The translations under genes were made by a program, and so were the position numbers. A stretch of DNA of 64,000 nt from assembly GCA_015680905.1 (NCBI GenBank), contig CM027383.1, forward strand, positions 82,989,001 to 83,053,000, written 5' to 3'. This document shows, piece after piece, positions 44,469-54,500 of this stretch (its first letter is position 1; each line of letters begins with the position of its first letter). Source of the stretch: Coptis chinensis (taxonomy: Eukaryota; Streptophyta; Magnoliopsida; Ranunculales; Ranunculaceae). Below the pieces are notes generated by a model. It was not told the DNA's origin and made no database searches. It was given only the letters and a program-made list of their open reading frames with translations.

Positions 44469-45160
44469 CCTCATGAGCTCACTCCAAAGTGACTTCAGCC
44501 GAGTAAATAGTCGCTAGCTGGGGACCTATATTTCTAGGACCAGTTCAGGATCGAGCTATCATGATATCATACCAATGGATAGCGAAAGCTATGAGCAACT
44601 CAACATGAACTTACCTCACGAGCTCACTCCAAAGTGACTCCAGTCGGGTAAATAGTCTCGCCAGCTGGGGACCTAAATTTCTAGGACCAGTTCAGGATTG
44701 AGCTATCATGGTATCATACCAATGGAGAGTGGAAGCTAGGAGCAACTCAACATGAACTTACCTCACGAGCTCATTCCAAAGTGACTCTAGCTGGGTAAAT
44801 AGTCTCGCCAGCTGGGGACCTATATTTCTAGGACCAGTTCAGGATCGAGCTATCATGGTATCATACCAATGGAGAGCGGAAACTAGGAGCAACTCAACAT
44901 GAACTTACCTCACGAGCTCACTCTAAAGTGACTCCAACCGGGTAAATAGTCTCGCCAGTTGGGGACTTATATTTCTAGGACCAGTTTAGGATCGAGCTAT
45001 CATGGTATCATACCAATGGAGAGCGGAAGCTAGGAGCAACTCAACGTGAACTTATCTCACGAGCTCACTCCAAAGTGACTCCAGCCGGGTAAATAGTCTC
45101 GCCAGCTGGGGACCTATATTTCTAAGACCAGTTCAGGATCGAGCTATCATGGTATCATAC
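44469..45160. repeat. 147-base tandem array inside the LTR element
   Basis: Units starting CCTCACGAGCTCACTCCAAA lie at 44469 (variant), 44614, 44761, 44908 and 45054, with periods of 145-147. The array is interrupted at 45160 by an insertion and resumes at 46497, with another unit start at 46538. A degenerate variant lies at 46769. The unit's CCAAAGTGACTC region resembles a part of the element's own LTR (CTCATTTCAAAGTGACTCGA at about 42206). Confidence 0.93.
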
Positions 45161-46491
45161 TGATAAAAGTAAAAACTCGTGTTACTCCTACTTAACTAAT
45201 TAAACTTAAACATAAGTAAACGCTATAGTAATTGTTTCTAGATTATCAAAGTTATCTACTCTCTAGAATCATGCAATAAATGGAATAGAGAATTCGTTCC
45301 ACTTCTAGTCTTTTAAACGTAAGTTTCCGCTAGTTTAATCGATACTAACAAAATAGTTGAGAGTAATAATTTGAAATTATACTACGATGGCAATTGAACT
45401 TAACTAAGATATTTTAACTTATACTATGATAATAGAATATTGAAATGTGAATATGGAGAAGGGATTAGGGAGATTTGAGTCCACTTGATGTATTCCTAAT
45501 ATGCTCGTGTCAATTATTGCAGTTCTAATCAATTAAGATTAAGTGTTGATCCCTAATTACTCATAACAATCTCTGCCAACTAATAATTAGCATGTGAGGA
45601 ACTCCAACTCATTCTCATGGCGAATCAACTATCCTTCTAGAGTGAAACTATTAACAAACAATAATTCTAACTAACATATCAAGTCTTTATTAAGCTTCAT
45701 CAAACCCCTCTAATGGAGGTTTAGCTAGATGTCATTAGACTATCATAAACAAATATATAAGAAGGAGACATAATGAAGAATCACTAATGAACTTTTATTA
45801 ATCTAATGAATACTGAAGAACAATAAGTAACTAAGGTTTAAACTAATAACTAAGTCTAAAATCTAATTAACTATCTCTAATTAATTATATCTATCTAAGT
45901 CTAAGTATATAGAGAGTTATGCCTTAGTCCTCTTTATAAAAGAGAAGTTAGGTCTACATTTTCGTGCATGGGCTTTGGAGCCATGTTTTGGGCCTTTGAA
46001 TGAAACCAAAAATCTAATTACATAAGTCTAAAAAGGGTTTCTCTGCTAGAAATTACTGCAGTAGCTTTTTCATCCACTTTTGCTCCTCTAATTAGGTCAA
46101 GGCCTAGACCCTTAGAAATCTCTTTCTGAGCCGGTCGTTTTGACATATAATAGGCCCAATTTCGGGGTCTGAGTCCAAAGATACGGCCTGCGGAAGTTCT
46201 ATTGACTTTTCTGCTCTATTTCTGCCAGTGTTGACTTTGACTTTTCAGCTTTGACCGGCCTTTAAAAAGATTTTTTTCTCCTTGAATCTTGGCCTTTAAT
46301 CATAGAACTTCTTAGCAACCAACCTTTGCTCCTTTATCTCACAAAAGTGACATGTTTCTTCACATATTTGACTCCAATGCCTTAAATACATAAACGCACG
46401 TAAACAGTACTAACTCTTATTTATTATACACATAATTGGTCTAAATGTAATGATATTAAGAGGTTAAAACTACAGTTTTGGGCTCTTATCA
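45161..46491 (-). mobile_element. 1.33-kb solo-LTR-like insertion
   Basis: Begins TGATAAAAG and ends CTCTTATCA, i.e. TG...CA with short inverted ends. CATAC flanks it (45156-45160 and 46492-46496), breaking the tandem array in mid-unit. No ORF of note. The most likely explanation is a solo LTR left after recombination; a complete small non-autonomous element is possible. The minus-strand start TGATAAGAGCCCAAAACTG resembles plant LTR starts, so the strand is tentative. Confidence 0.85.
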
Positions 46492-46983
46492 CATACCAAT
46501 GGAGAGCAGAAGCTAGAAGCAACTCAACATGAACTTACCTCACGAGCTCACTCCATAGTGACTCCAGCCGGGTAAATAGTCTCGCCAACTAGGGACCTAT
46601 ATTTCTAGGACCAGTTCAGGATCGAGCTATCATGGAAAGCGGAAGCTAGGAGCAACCCAACGATGGAATGGCCACTCAGTCTATTGAAGCACCACCTAAC
46701 CTATAGATCGGTCACTCATATACAGGACGATCTGAAGCCAGGAACAGCTCATCACATACTCGCCCCACGAGCTCACTCCAAAGTAACTCAAGCCGGGTGG
46801 ACGACCTCGTCTAGGAAAAACTACCATTTGGAACGGTCACTCATTTGTAGGATGATCTGAAGCTAGGAGCAACCCAATGATGGAATGGCCACTCAGTCTA
46901 CAGAAGAGTCATCGACTCTAAAGATTGATTACTCATACACAGGAAGATCTAAAGTTAGGCGTGTTCCAGCACAAAACTACAAG

Positions 46984-47650
46984 CTACGAAACTATATATA
47001 CTTCTAAGATCGTAGAAAGTACATACTTACCACCTTCTATCTCACTAAATGAAGTCTTATAAAGATTTTTAGTCAACTTTGCTGCCGACTTGCATCTATT
47101 TGCAAAATCTTCAACTTTTACCAACTTAGCTCGCTCCATCTCGAGCTGATGTACCAAATCGCTATTTTCCAAAGCCAATCCAAACTTCTCCGTAGCCAAA
47201 TAGTCAGATTTTTTCTTCAAAAACATCCAAGTCAAACTCACTAAGGTTAATAGTTTTAGGAGAGATGGACCATCCATCGCCAACTTCCCATCACAAGTTC
47301 CCACAGTCCCCACATTATCAACAACATCACTGACCTTTCTTTTCAAATTTGGCGGTCAAACTGCCATCGTCACTTCCTCCAGATCAAAGAAAGAGCCTTC
47401 TGGGTGCAGAAGACGTTCCGGGTCAGTTTCACCCACAAGACGCTTGCTAACAGAATGCAGCATCAAATTATTTCCAGCATTCGAACTGCCCCCAAGGCTA
47501 CTACCAGTCCTCATCCAGTTGAAAGACACACACCTCTCGGTTCGTTCACAATAGCTTTAGCCACCTCGTTCCCCATGACAAAGTCCGAATCACTCACAAG
47601 TAAAGGATGTCTAGTCATTACCTTATATGCTTCCCACGTGTGAACTTAAA
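46984..47650 (-). pseudogene. Antisense ORF near the 3' LTR
   Basis: On the minus strand a 120-codon ORF (47346-46984) reads MKRKVSDVVDNVG, then a helical stretch LENSDLVHQLEMERAKLVKV and KSAAKLTKNLYKTSFSEIEG. Further up, in other frames, come TRHPLLVSDSDFVMGNEVAK and HPEGSFFDLEEV, which look like the same decayed protein. Plant Ty3 elements of the Tat group often carry an extra antisense ORF before the 3' LTR; this could be one. I do not recognise a domain, and chance is possible for the shorter pieces. Confidence 0.4.
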
Positions 47651-47699
47651 CTCTCATCATTTCGCCCAATCAGCGAGGGAGCGAACTAATGAGAGGGGT

Positions 47700-48330
47700 T
47701 GTGTGAAGGGCTAATATACACAACTAATGTATATTATACACGTGTCGGCAAAGACTTCATCAAGAGAGCACTCCCCTCATAACAGCTTTCGCTTCATAGC
47801 GAACCAAACTGTCTCTCTCATTTTAACCGACACCATCGAGAGACACCTTTACATTCCCCCGACGAACTCATGACAAATCACTTCACAGAGAACCAGCAAA
47901 CTCACTTCACCTAACGACCCCATACACTCACCCCACGACCTCATTTCAAAGTGACTCGAGTCGAATGGACGACCTTGTCCTGGAGCGACCTCCATAGTGC
48001 TCACTCACCCCATTCCTTAACGGCTAGTAACGTACGCTTTTATTGATGCATTCAAGGTCCGCGGCCCGGTCGGCGCACCTCATCAATCGCCATAACTTCG
48101 CCATCATGACACGAAGACCGAGGATCGACTGACGCTAAAGAAAAGGAAGGACGCGGGGGTTTTCTATATAAAGGGGACGGGAACTACGTCGACCTGATTT
48201 CAAGCCTCCCCGGAGAGAGAACTTGATCGTGGAGGCGTTAGTACAAAAGAACTCGGTCAAACCCAATCAATCAACCCATCTCCTTCAAATTGCCTACTAT
48301 AATAAGGTTAAATGAAATATAACATTTACA
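47700..48330 (+). repeat. 3' LTR of the gag-only element
   Basis: Follows the purine tract and ends TTTACA before the duplicated TAGGT. Differences from the 5' LTR include CGGCAAAGACTT for CAGCACAACT and a GC-rich block near 48055-48160, so the insertion is not recent. Confidence 0.94.
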
Positions 48331-48335
48331 TAGGT

Positions 48336-48496
48336 GACTCTAGAAAAACCTATATCATTGATATTTGCATCATAAACCAAATTTGTGAACTCATTTGAGG
48401 TTTTTGTATGTCGAAACGGTTTTCCAAATTTTTCCCAAGGATGGAGCAATTCATTAAAATCACCTATCATAAGCCATGCATCCTGCATAAAGCACT
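48336..48496 (-). pseudogene. LINE endonuclease, middle part (minus strand)
   Basis: Reads CFMQDAWLMIGDFNELLHPW, then EKFGKPFRHTKTSNEFTNLV and IGFSRVTY on the minus strand. WLMIGDFNE is the conserved D-x-N motif of the LINE exonuclease-endonuclease-phosphatase fold. It joins, across the LTR insertion, to YTWSNNQSLLS at 41960. Its right end at about 48496 is the inversion junction. Confidence 0.92.
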
Positions 48497-50394
48497 GTTA
48501 GTGAGACGTCCTCTTCTAGATAACATCCACCCTTCTCCCTATAGCCTCTCTCCCCTTCTACCCACAAGCTCTACCCTATCTCTCTCCACCTCTTTCCCCT
48601 TCTGCATATAATCTATATCACATCGTTACTTCAAGTCAATTTTCCACTCCTCCATATACATTATTCTGTGCTATTAATTCTAATTTTTTCCAGTTGTACC
48701 TTCTAGTTTTCTCTATGTTTTTTCGTTTTCTCTCTTTCTTCGGGTTATACGGTGATTGGTGGGGATGTCGCAGTCGGGGCTTCGGGTAGTCGGGTTCTTG
48801 AGCGACAAATTGAGTCGAGTTTACTTTGGCACTAAATATTACCCGCAGCGAAGCGTCTACCCCGGCTCCCCGCTATTGATGATTCTATTGTAAAACTTTG
48901 GAGGCTAAAAGCTTATGGCAAACTCATCACTCCGGGACTTTTCTTGAGAACTATATTGATCAACAATTAAGAATTCAATGGGATTTCTCAAACTTCCGAT
49001 TCAGATAGTCAAAACAAGGCTTTTCCTTTTTGATTTCCACCACAAAGAAGGAGCTAGATTTTGTTCTCGACAATGGGCCTTGGATCATTGGCGGCCATGT
49101 AATGTCCTTCAAAGCTTGGGAACAAGACAAACCTCTCGAAAGACTCAACTTCTTTGTTATGTCCTTCTGGATTCAACTTTTCAAATTACCTTTGGAAAGG
49201 TTTACTGCAGAAAATGGCAAACAGCTTGGGTCGTCCATAAGGGAGGTTCTATCACCCAACAACATTTTGATAATGACGGAGCTTATATGCGAATGCGAGT
49301 GCGAGTTATATTACAAGCCAACCGTCCATTACCATTATTCGCAGAAGCGCAAGATCACACTTATAACATATTATCCTTTCCAATCAAAATTGAAAGACTT
49401 GAGGCTTTCTGCTATGAATGTGGTCGACTTGGACATGAGAAACAACTTGTAGTGTGAAGGAATCAATAAATTGGGCCAAGAACCTCATCAACAAACGCCG
49501 GTACACAAGCTGGCTCAAAGGTGGTGTTGCAAAGAAGCTGAAAAAGGATGCACCGATGCCAAGAAGGCGAATGCAAGAAAAGTCTATCCAGCCTGAAGCA
49601 GTGGATCATCACTTGGACGCTTAATTGCCAAGTGGCTATGCTTCTTTGGTAACTAAGGAAAACCAACATATTCATGCATCACCTAATCAACTATCACCTA
49701 AACATGGAAATCCAATTGTTCCATCCGTTAAGGAGTCTGAAGAACACTTGGCAGCAACTTTATCTCATGCAGTATCAACGTGTGACAATTTGGCTGTTGT
49801 TGAACCACTTTTAGCTGAAAATCTGCCACGTGGCGAGCAGGAAGAAAATCAGAATCTTGATGTACATCTCCTGGCTCGACAAATTGATGCTATGCAAACC
49901 GATGACGTAACCGAGGAGAGAATCATTGCTCCTGAAAGATCCAGGAGTTGTCCTGTCTAGCAACAGGAATATCAAAAGGTAAGGAACCACTCATCACACC
50001 AACAACTTTCGTCAATACCGGTAAGGAACCACTCATCACACCAACACTATTCATTAATACCCAAATACATCAGACAAATACCATGCATATTAATAACTAC
50101 CAATTTCTTAATCACACCTTTTCAAAAGGCCTTTCTTCACTCAATCAATCTACAAACAACAATTTTATACCTACACAAGCCTCATCGAGTTCCCAAGTCC
50201 AGCCCCTAGATATCTCCCCATCCAAACCTTTAAAGTTCTTTAAAATACGTCCTAGAAACATGTCTTCTTCCCACATCACAAGCAACTCCCCAACCCGGTT
50301 CCCCACCTCACCCTCCTCTCTCTCTCTCACTTCTCGTAAGCATCCACGTGATGGCAAAGATCACAAAGTTGTTACTAAGTACTCTCCTCGCTAA
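48497..50394 (+). pseudogene. LINE leader and ORF1 (DUF4283, zf-CCHC_4)
   Basis: A pyrimidine-rich leader is followed by a probable start at 48775 (MSQSGLRVVGF). The frame shifts repeatedly, but the blocks are clear: KELDFVLDNGPWIIGGHVMS, KAWEQDKPLERLNFFVMSFW, IQLFKLPLERFTAENGKQLG, GAYMRMRVRVILQANRPLPL, IERLEAFCYECGRLGHE. This is the DUF4283 RNA-binding module with its zinc knuckle. A long Ser/Pro-rich tail runs to a stop at 50394. ORF1 proteins bind the LINE RNA. The strand is opposite to ORF2, as expected for a 5' inversion. Confidence 0.85.
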
Positions 50395-50719
50395 AAAAGG
50401 AGACTATTTCTAAGCTCCTGAAGATGCCATTAATTCAAAAGTGGTTGTGGACATACAATGCATTGTTATGGAAAGAAACTCCGATGATAGTGATGTTGTT
50501 GAACCTAATCGTGGCAATGTTGCTGCTTGCATGCAAAGAATTGGCTACGCCGAGCAACCTTGAACCGCAACTCCCCATCAATCCTCAAGTACATCTCACA
50601 CCGGATTCCCTTCCCTACGCATTATCACATTATTACATTAATCCCACCTAGATTTCATTGCATCTCAACCCTTTTGACGTCTCTAGTTACACTAAATGGC
50701 CACCTCCATCTCTTCTCTA

Positions 50720-51060
50720 AAAATAGCTTCTTGAACTGTCGAGAGTAAAAACAATCTGATTAACTATATTATGCAACAATTCAATATCTATAAATTTGAT
50801 ATTTGCTACATTATGGAAACTAAAAGCGATCGGATACCGATAGTAAACTAGCGTCTTGAAAATCTACCCTTTACAAATAAGTTTTTCCTTCCATTTGTAG
50901 GCCTAAGTGGAGGCCTCTGGCTCATGTGGACACCAAATATTATTTTAAAATTTGTTTTTTCCTCTCAAAACATTATTCATGCTGAGATCTTTTTTCCTAA
51001 TCACCCGTCCACTCTTTTTGTCTCTTTTATTTATGGTCCGCCACAACCAAAAGATAGATT
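50720..51060 (+). pseudogene. LINE endonuclease, N-terminal part (plus strand)
   Basis: Reads SFLNCR, then FDICYIMETKS (the catalytic E-T-K motif of LINE endonucleases), GLSGGLWLMWTPNIILKFVF and FIYGPPQPKDRF. A stop lies after PIVN. The homology ends at the T-rich filler. The next residues of the same protein lie on the minus strand from 48496. Confidence 0.9.
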
Positions 51061-51123
51061 TTTTTTTTTAATTTTTTAATTTTTTAATTTTTTTATATAT
51101 ATATTTTTTTAAGCTCATACATC

Positions 51124-51585
51124 ATCATCAACAAAGTTGAAGATATCTAATTATAAGGACCTAAAATATTGTGAAATTAGACTATGCGCGTTGGGCCCAT
51201 AATATCTGTAGAACAGAGTCATTGCAGTTCTATCATAGCCGAACAGTCATAGAGATAAACATGTTACTCCGACCCCTAACCATGAACAGTAAATGTCTCA
51301 TGGCAGTTAGCAAGATTGAAGGAATGCAGGGAGCTGACTCTTTGGATTGAATCAGTTACTGAGATTTTGTTGAAATGTTACGAGATTCCAATACTGTCAG
51401 AGTATTTCTTTCTGGTATGTACCGAAAGGTTCGAGATTTTGAACCAACAGTAGTGACTACCAGTCAAACGTTGAAAACACGCAACTACTTTTTGTCTACT
51501 TCTCTCACTAACCAAAAATTGGTCGAGGCAAAACCCGAAATGTGTAAAACCCTCTGATAGTGGTACTCAAAGATATTAATGAAGG
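51124..51585. other. Upstream region of the 108-residue protein gene
   Basis: No repeat was recognised. A 60-codon ORF (51375-51557) ends about 30 bases before the next ATG; it may be chance or leader sequence. Promoter elements could not be assigned with confidence. Confidence 0.35.
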
Positions 51586-54500
51586 ATGTCGAGATCGTTG
51601 GTTCTTGTTTTACTACTTTTGATACTCATAGTCACATCTCAATTTGAATGGAAAGAACAAACTGTGAATGAATTTGAAGCAACTCCAAGTGTTTCCAACA
51701 AGCAGCACCTCTATTCATATAGACAAGAAGCTGTTAAAGAAAAGGTAATCATAAAGTCTTTACTACTTAAAAAAATTATAATTTTTTTTTTTTTTTTTTT
51801 AAATATTGAACTTCTCACTTCTAGAATGTTTCTGACGAAATGCCAAGGTTGATGAGCGTTCTGAAAACTATTTGAAATTCAGTGGGATCAAATTCTCCAC
51901 TCCGTACTCCTACTCCTTGGTTTAGTATCGACTATCGACATTAAGGTTTGGATAGGGATGTCTAGGACAATCCTTAAATTATATGTACTTTTGTTCAAAC
52001 ACACAGTATCCTTTTTAGACGAGATAATTTTTTATTTTTTATTTTTTTTTTGAAGAAGTAAATTATATATAGGTTTGTTCAAACATTCACATTATAGCCA
52101 CATTTTTGACATACAAATGAATTAAAGGCCTAGTTTTTTTGTGGAGATGATCTCCCACCATGAATATCATTCTCACAAAAATCATAATATTTGGATATGT
52201 CTAACCATGTAAAAATTAGTGTTCATTTGTGTTCATTTTTGAATTTTTCATCTAACGGTCTAAAAGTTTTGTGAGCATGTTCTAATGTTAGACTTCTTTA
52301 AATGAGCTGAATTTTTGTGAGCATGTTCTCCATGGTGGGGAGATCATATCTACAAAAAATCAGCCCTTAATTCAACTTTTAAGTCTATGATTTTGCTTGG
52401 ATTAATTTACAATGTGGCTATAATGTGCGCATAAGAATGTGGCTCTATCCCTCCCCATATATATATATAAACCATATAATAGCAATAATTACAATATAGG
52501 ATATCCTACTAAGAACCGAAAAACAAAAGACAACAACAAGGAAAAACAAAAATACAACAGTGATTACACATCTTGGAAGATATCCTTCCAAGAAAATGCA
52601 AAGGACCTGAATGGTATCTCCTTGAACTCCTTCCACCGCTTGCACCAAATGTGCAACGTCAAGGCTTCTATCCTCGAAATGTTTTCGGTTTCTTTCCAAC
52701 CATATTCCCTATAGTATCGCAAAGAGAATGATACTCCACAACTTCCTCTTAGTATAAGTGGGGGACCATAGGCTAGACCACATCATCAAAAAATCACAAA
52801 CAGACCCCGAGGACATACCCAAGAGATTGAAGCAAGTTCCAAATGGCATAATAAAAAGGGCAAAGGATAAAAGTGTGAGGAACAGATTCTCCTGAATCAT
52901 AGCACAAAGGATAGAAATTAACAATAATCATTTTCCTTTTCTGAAGATTGTCAATAGTTAATATTCTACCCAAAACCGAACACCAAGTGAAGAAAGAAAC
53001 CTGAGATGGAATTTTAGCATTCCAAATGAAACTCCAAGGATGAACAAGAGATGATAAGATATGAGGTTGGTTAGGTAAGGCAAGGAGAGCTGAATACCAA
53101 GATCTAACAGTAAATGTACCTTTGGCATCATGGGCCCAAACCTATTGATCATCTTCGAGAGTGATATAAGGCGGAAACCCTAATCTCGTCATCAAGGTAG
53201 CCAAATCATCAATCTCTTAGTCATTGAAAGTTTGTCTGAGATCAGTAACCAGATGATTCTTCTTGTCTAACATGGCATAGAAGTTCCCAACATCCCTACA
53301 TAAGGCTCTATCTCCATTCCAAACATCCTCCCAAAAGTTGACCCTATCTCCTTTGTTGATTTTATAGGAAATATTTTTCCTATAGTCCTCCACTTATTTC
53401 ATAATCTCTTTCCACACTCCACACCCATAAGAGATCGTCACATCATGGCTTTCCTACCCAAAAGGACTCAAACCATGCCTGGAGATAATAATTCTCCTCC
53501 ACAGTCTCTCACTCTCAGTATCGAACCTCCATAACCACTTACTCAAACGGCATGATTCATAAAATGGGTTTTCTTTAAACCAATGCCACCTTGATCCTTA
53601 GAAGTACATACTCTATTGCAACTAACAAGATGGTAGTGATGTACCTCCTAGGAATCGCCCCATAAAAATCTCTCGAAATCTTGTCCAACCGCTTAGTAAC
53701 ACTCAATGGTACTCAAAAGAGCAACGTGAAATAAACGGGTAGACTAGACAAAGAGCTTTTAATAAGGACAACTCTACTCCCTTTCGAGAGGTGACACACC
53801 TCTCCAAGAAGCCAATTTGTGCTCACATCTCTCTATCACCGGGTCCCAATTAGAAGCAGACCTATTCGCAAACTCGCAATGCTCAAACAAGATAATTTTT
53901 CGCCAGTTATAATGTGGGACCACTGATTCCATTTTGCAACCAGTGTTTGATTGCAAATCTCGGTTGGATTATTTACACCATTTACTCCCAAAGTCGGATT
54001 TGGAAATTTAACCTCTCCCCCCAATAGAAGTATCGACAATCTGCTTCTTTATAGCCAGGTGATAGAGAAGTTCGATTGGTGCTACAGATCCACAATGGCA
54101 AATATTTGAGGAGTTCACTGATGGAGAAGACATACCTGTAATTACAAATGTAAAACAAAATCAATTACAAACAAACAGTAATTAGACAGTCAATTGAAAG
54201 AATAGATAATGACTTACTGGATTGAGAGAAGATGACCATTGGTGGGGATGATTTGTTTCAAACACTCGAATCACATGAGCACCGCGTGATATAACCCTAG
54301 CTGATGTTTTGTAGTAATTACACAGTCAGACTAAAGTAGACAATTCTGACTTGACATGTAGGCAGTTGCTTAGACAACTCAGCGTTCTGGTTCTGGTGAT
54401 GGCCGTAAGACTAAAGTGGAGTATTTTTCCAAGTTCATGGCCAATTTAGCATGAAAATAAGTTTGAGGTTCAAAGTGGACAAAGAGATTTGTTGGTCCTT

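Larger units (their letters stand above)
41967..48330 (+). mobile_element. 6.4-kb gag-only LTR element (Ty3-like, LARD-type)
   Basis: LTRs at 41967-42599 and 47700-48330 begin TGTG(A/T)G and end TTTACA. TAGGT flanks the element on both sides (41962-41966 and 48331-48335), inside the LINE endonuclease. A primer-binding site TTGGCGCCGTCTGCGGG follows the left LTR, and a purine tract GAGAGGGG precedes the right one. The interior has a weak gag-like ORF but no protease, reverse transcriptase or integrase, so it must have moved with help from another element. It also holds a 147-base tandem array, a nested 1.33-kb insertion and a minus-strand ORF near the 3' LTR. Confidence 0.93.
38398..51110 (-). 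mobile_element. L1-type LINE with 5' inversion (twin priming), later interrupted
   Basis: The 3' part (endonuclease end, reverse transcriptase, zf-RVT, RNase H, then a poly-T/A tail at 38398-38407) reads on the minus strand from 48496 to 38398. The 5' part (leader, ORF1, endonuclease start) reads on the plus strand from 48497 to about 51060. The two parts are complementary portions of one LINE: the plus part stops after YGPPQPKDRF, and the minus part starts just before WLMIGDFNELL, a gap of roughly ten residues in the protein. AAGCTCATATATC (38385-38397) and AAGCTCATACATC (51111-51123) flank the whole. A 6.4-kb LTR element inserted later at 41967-48330. Between 51060 and 51110 there is a T-rich filler. 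Confidence 0.83.

Noticed and set aside
48497..51060. A second, independent LINE in opposite orientation
   Set aside because: Possible at first sight, but it has no 3' end or poly-A tail of its own, its protein content is exactly complementary to the minus-strand part, and one target duplication bounds both.
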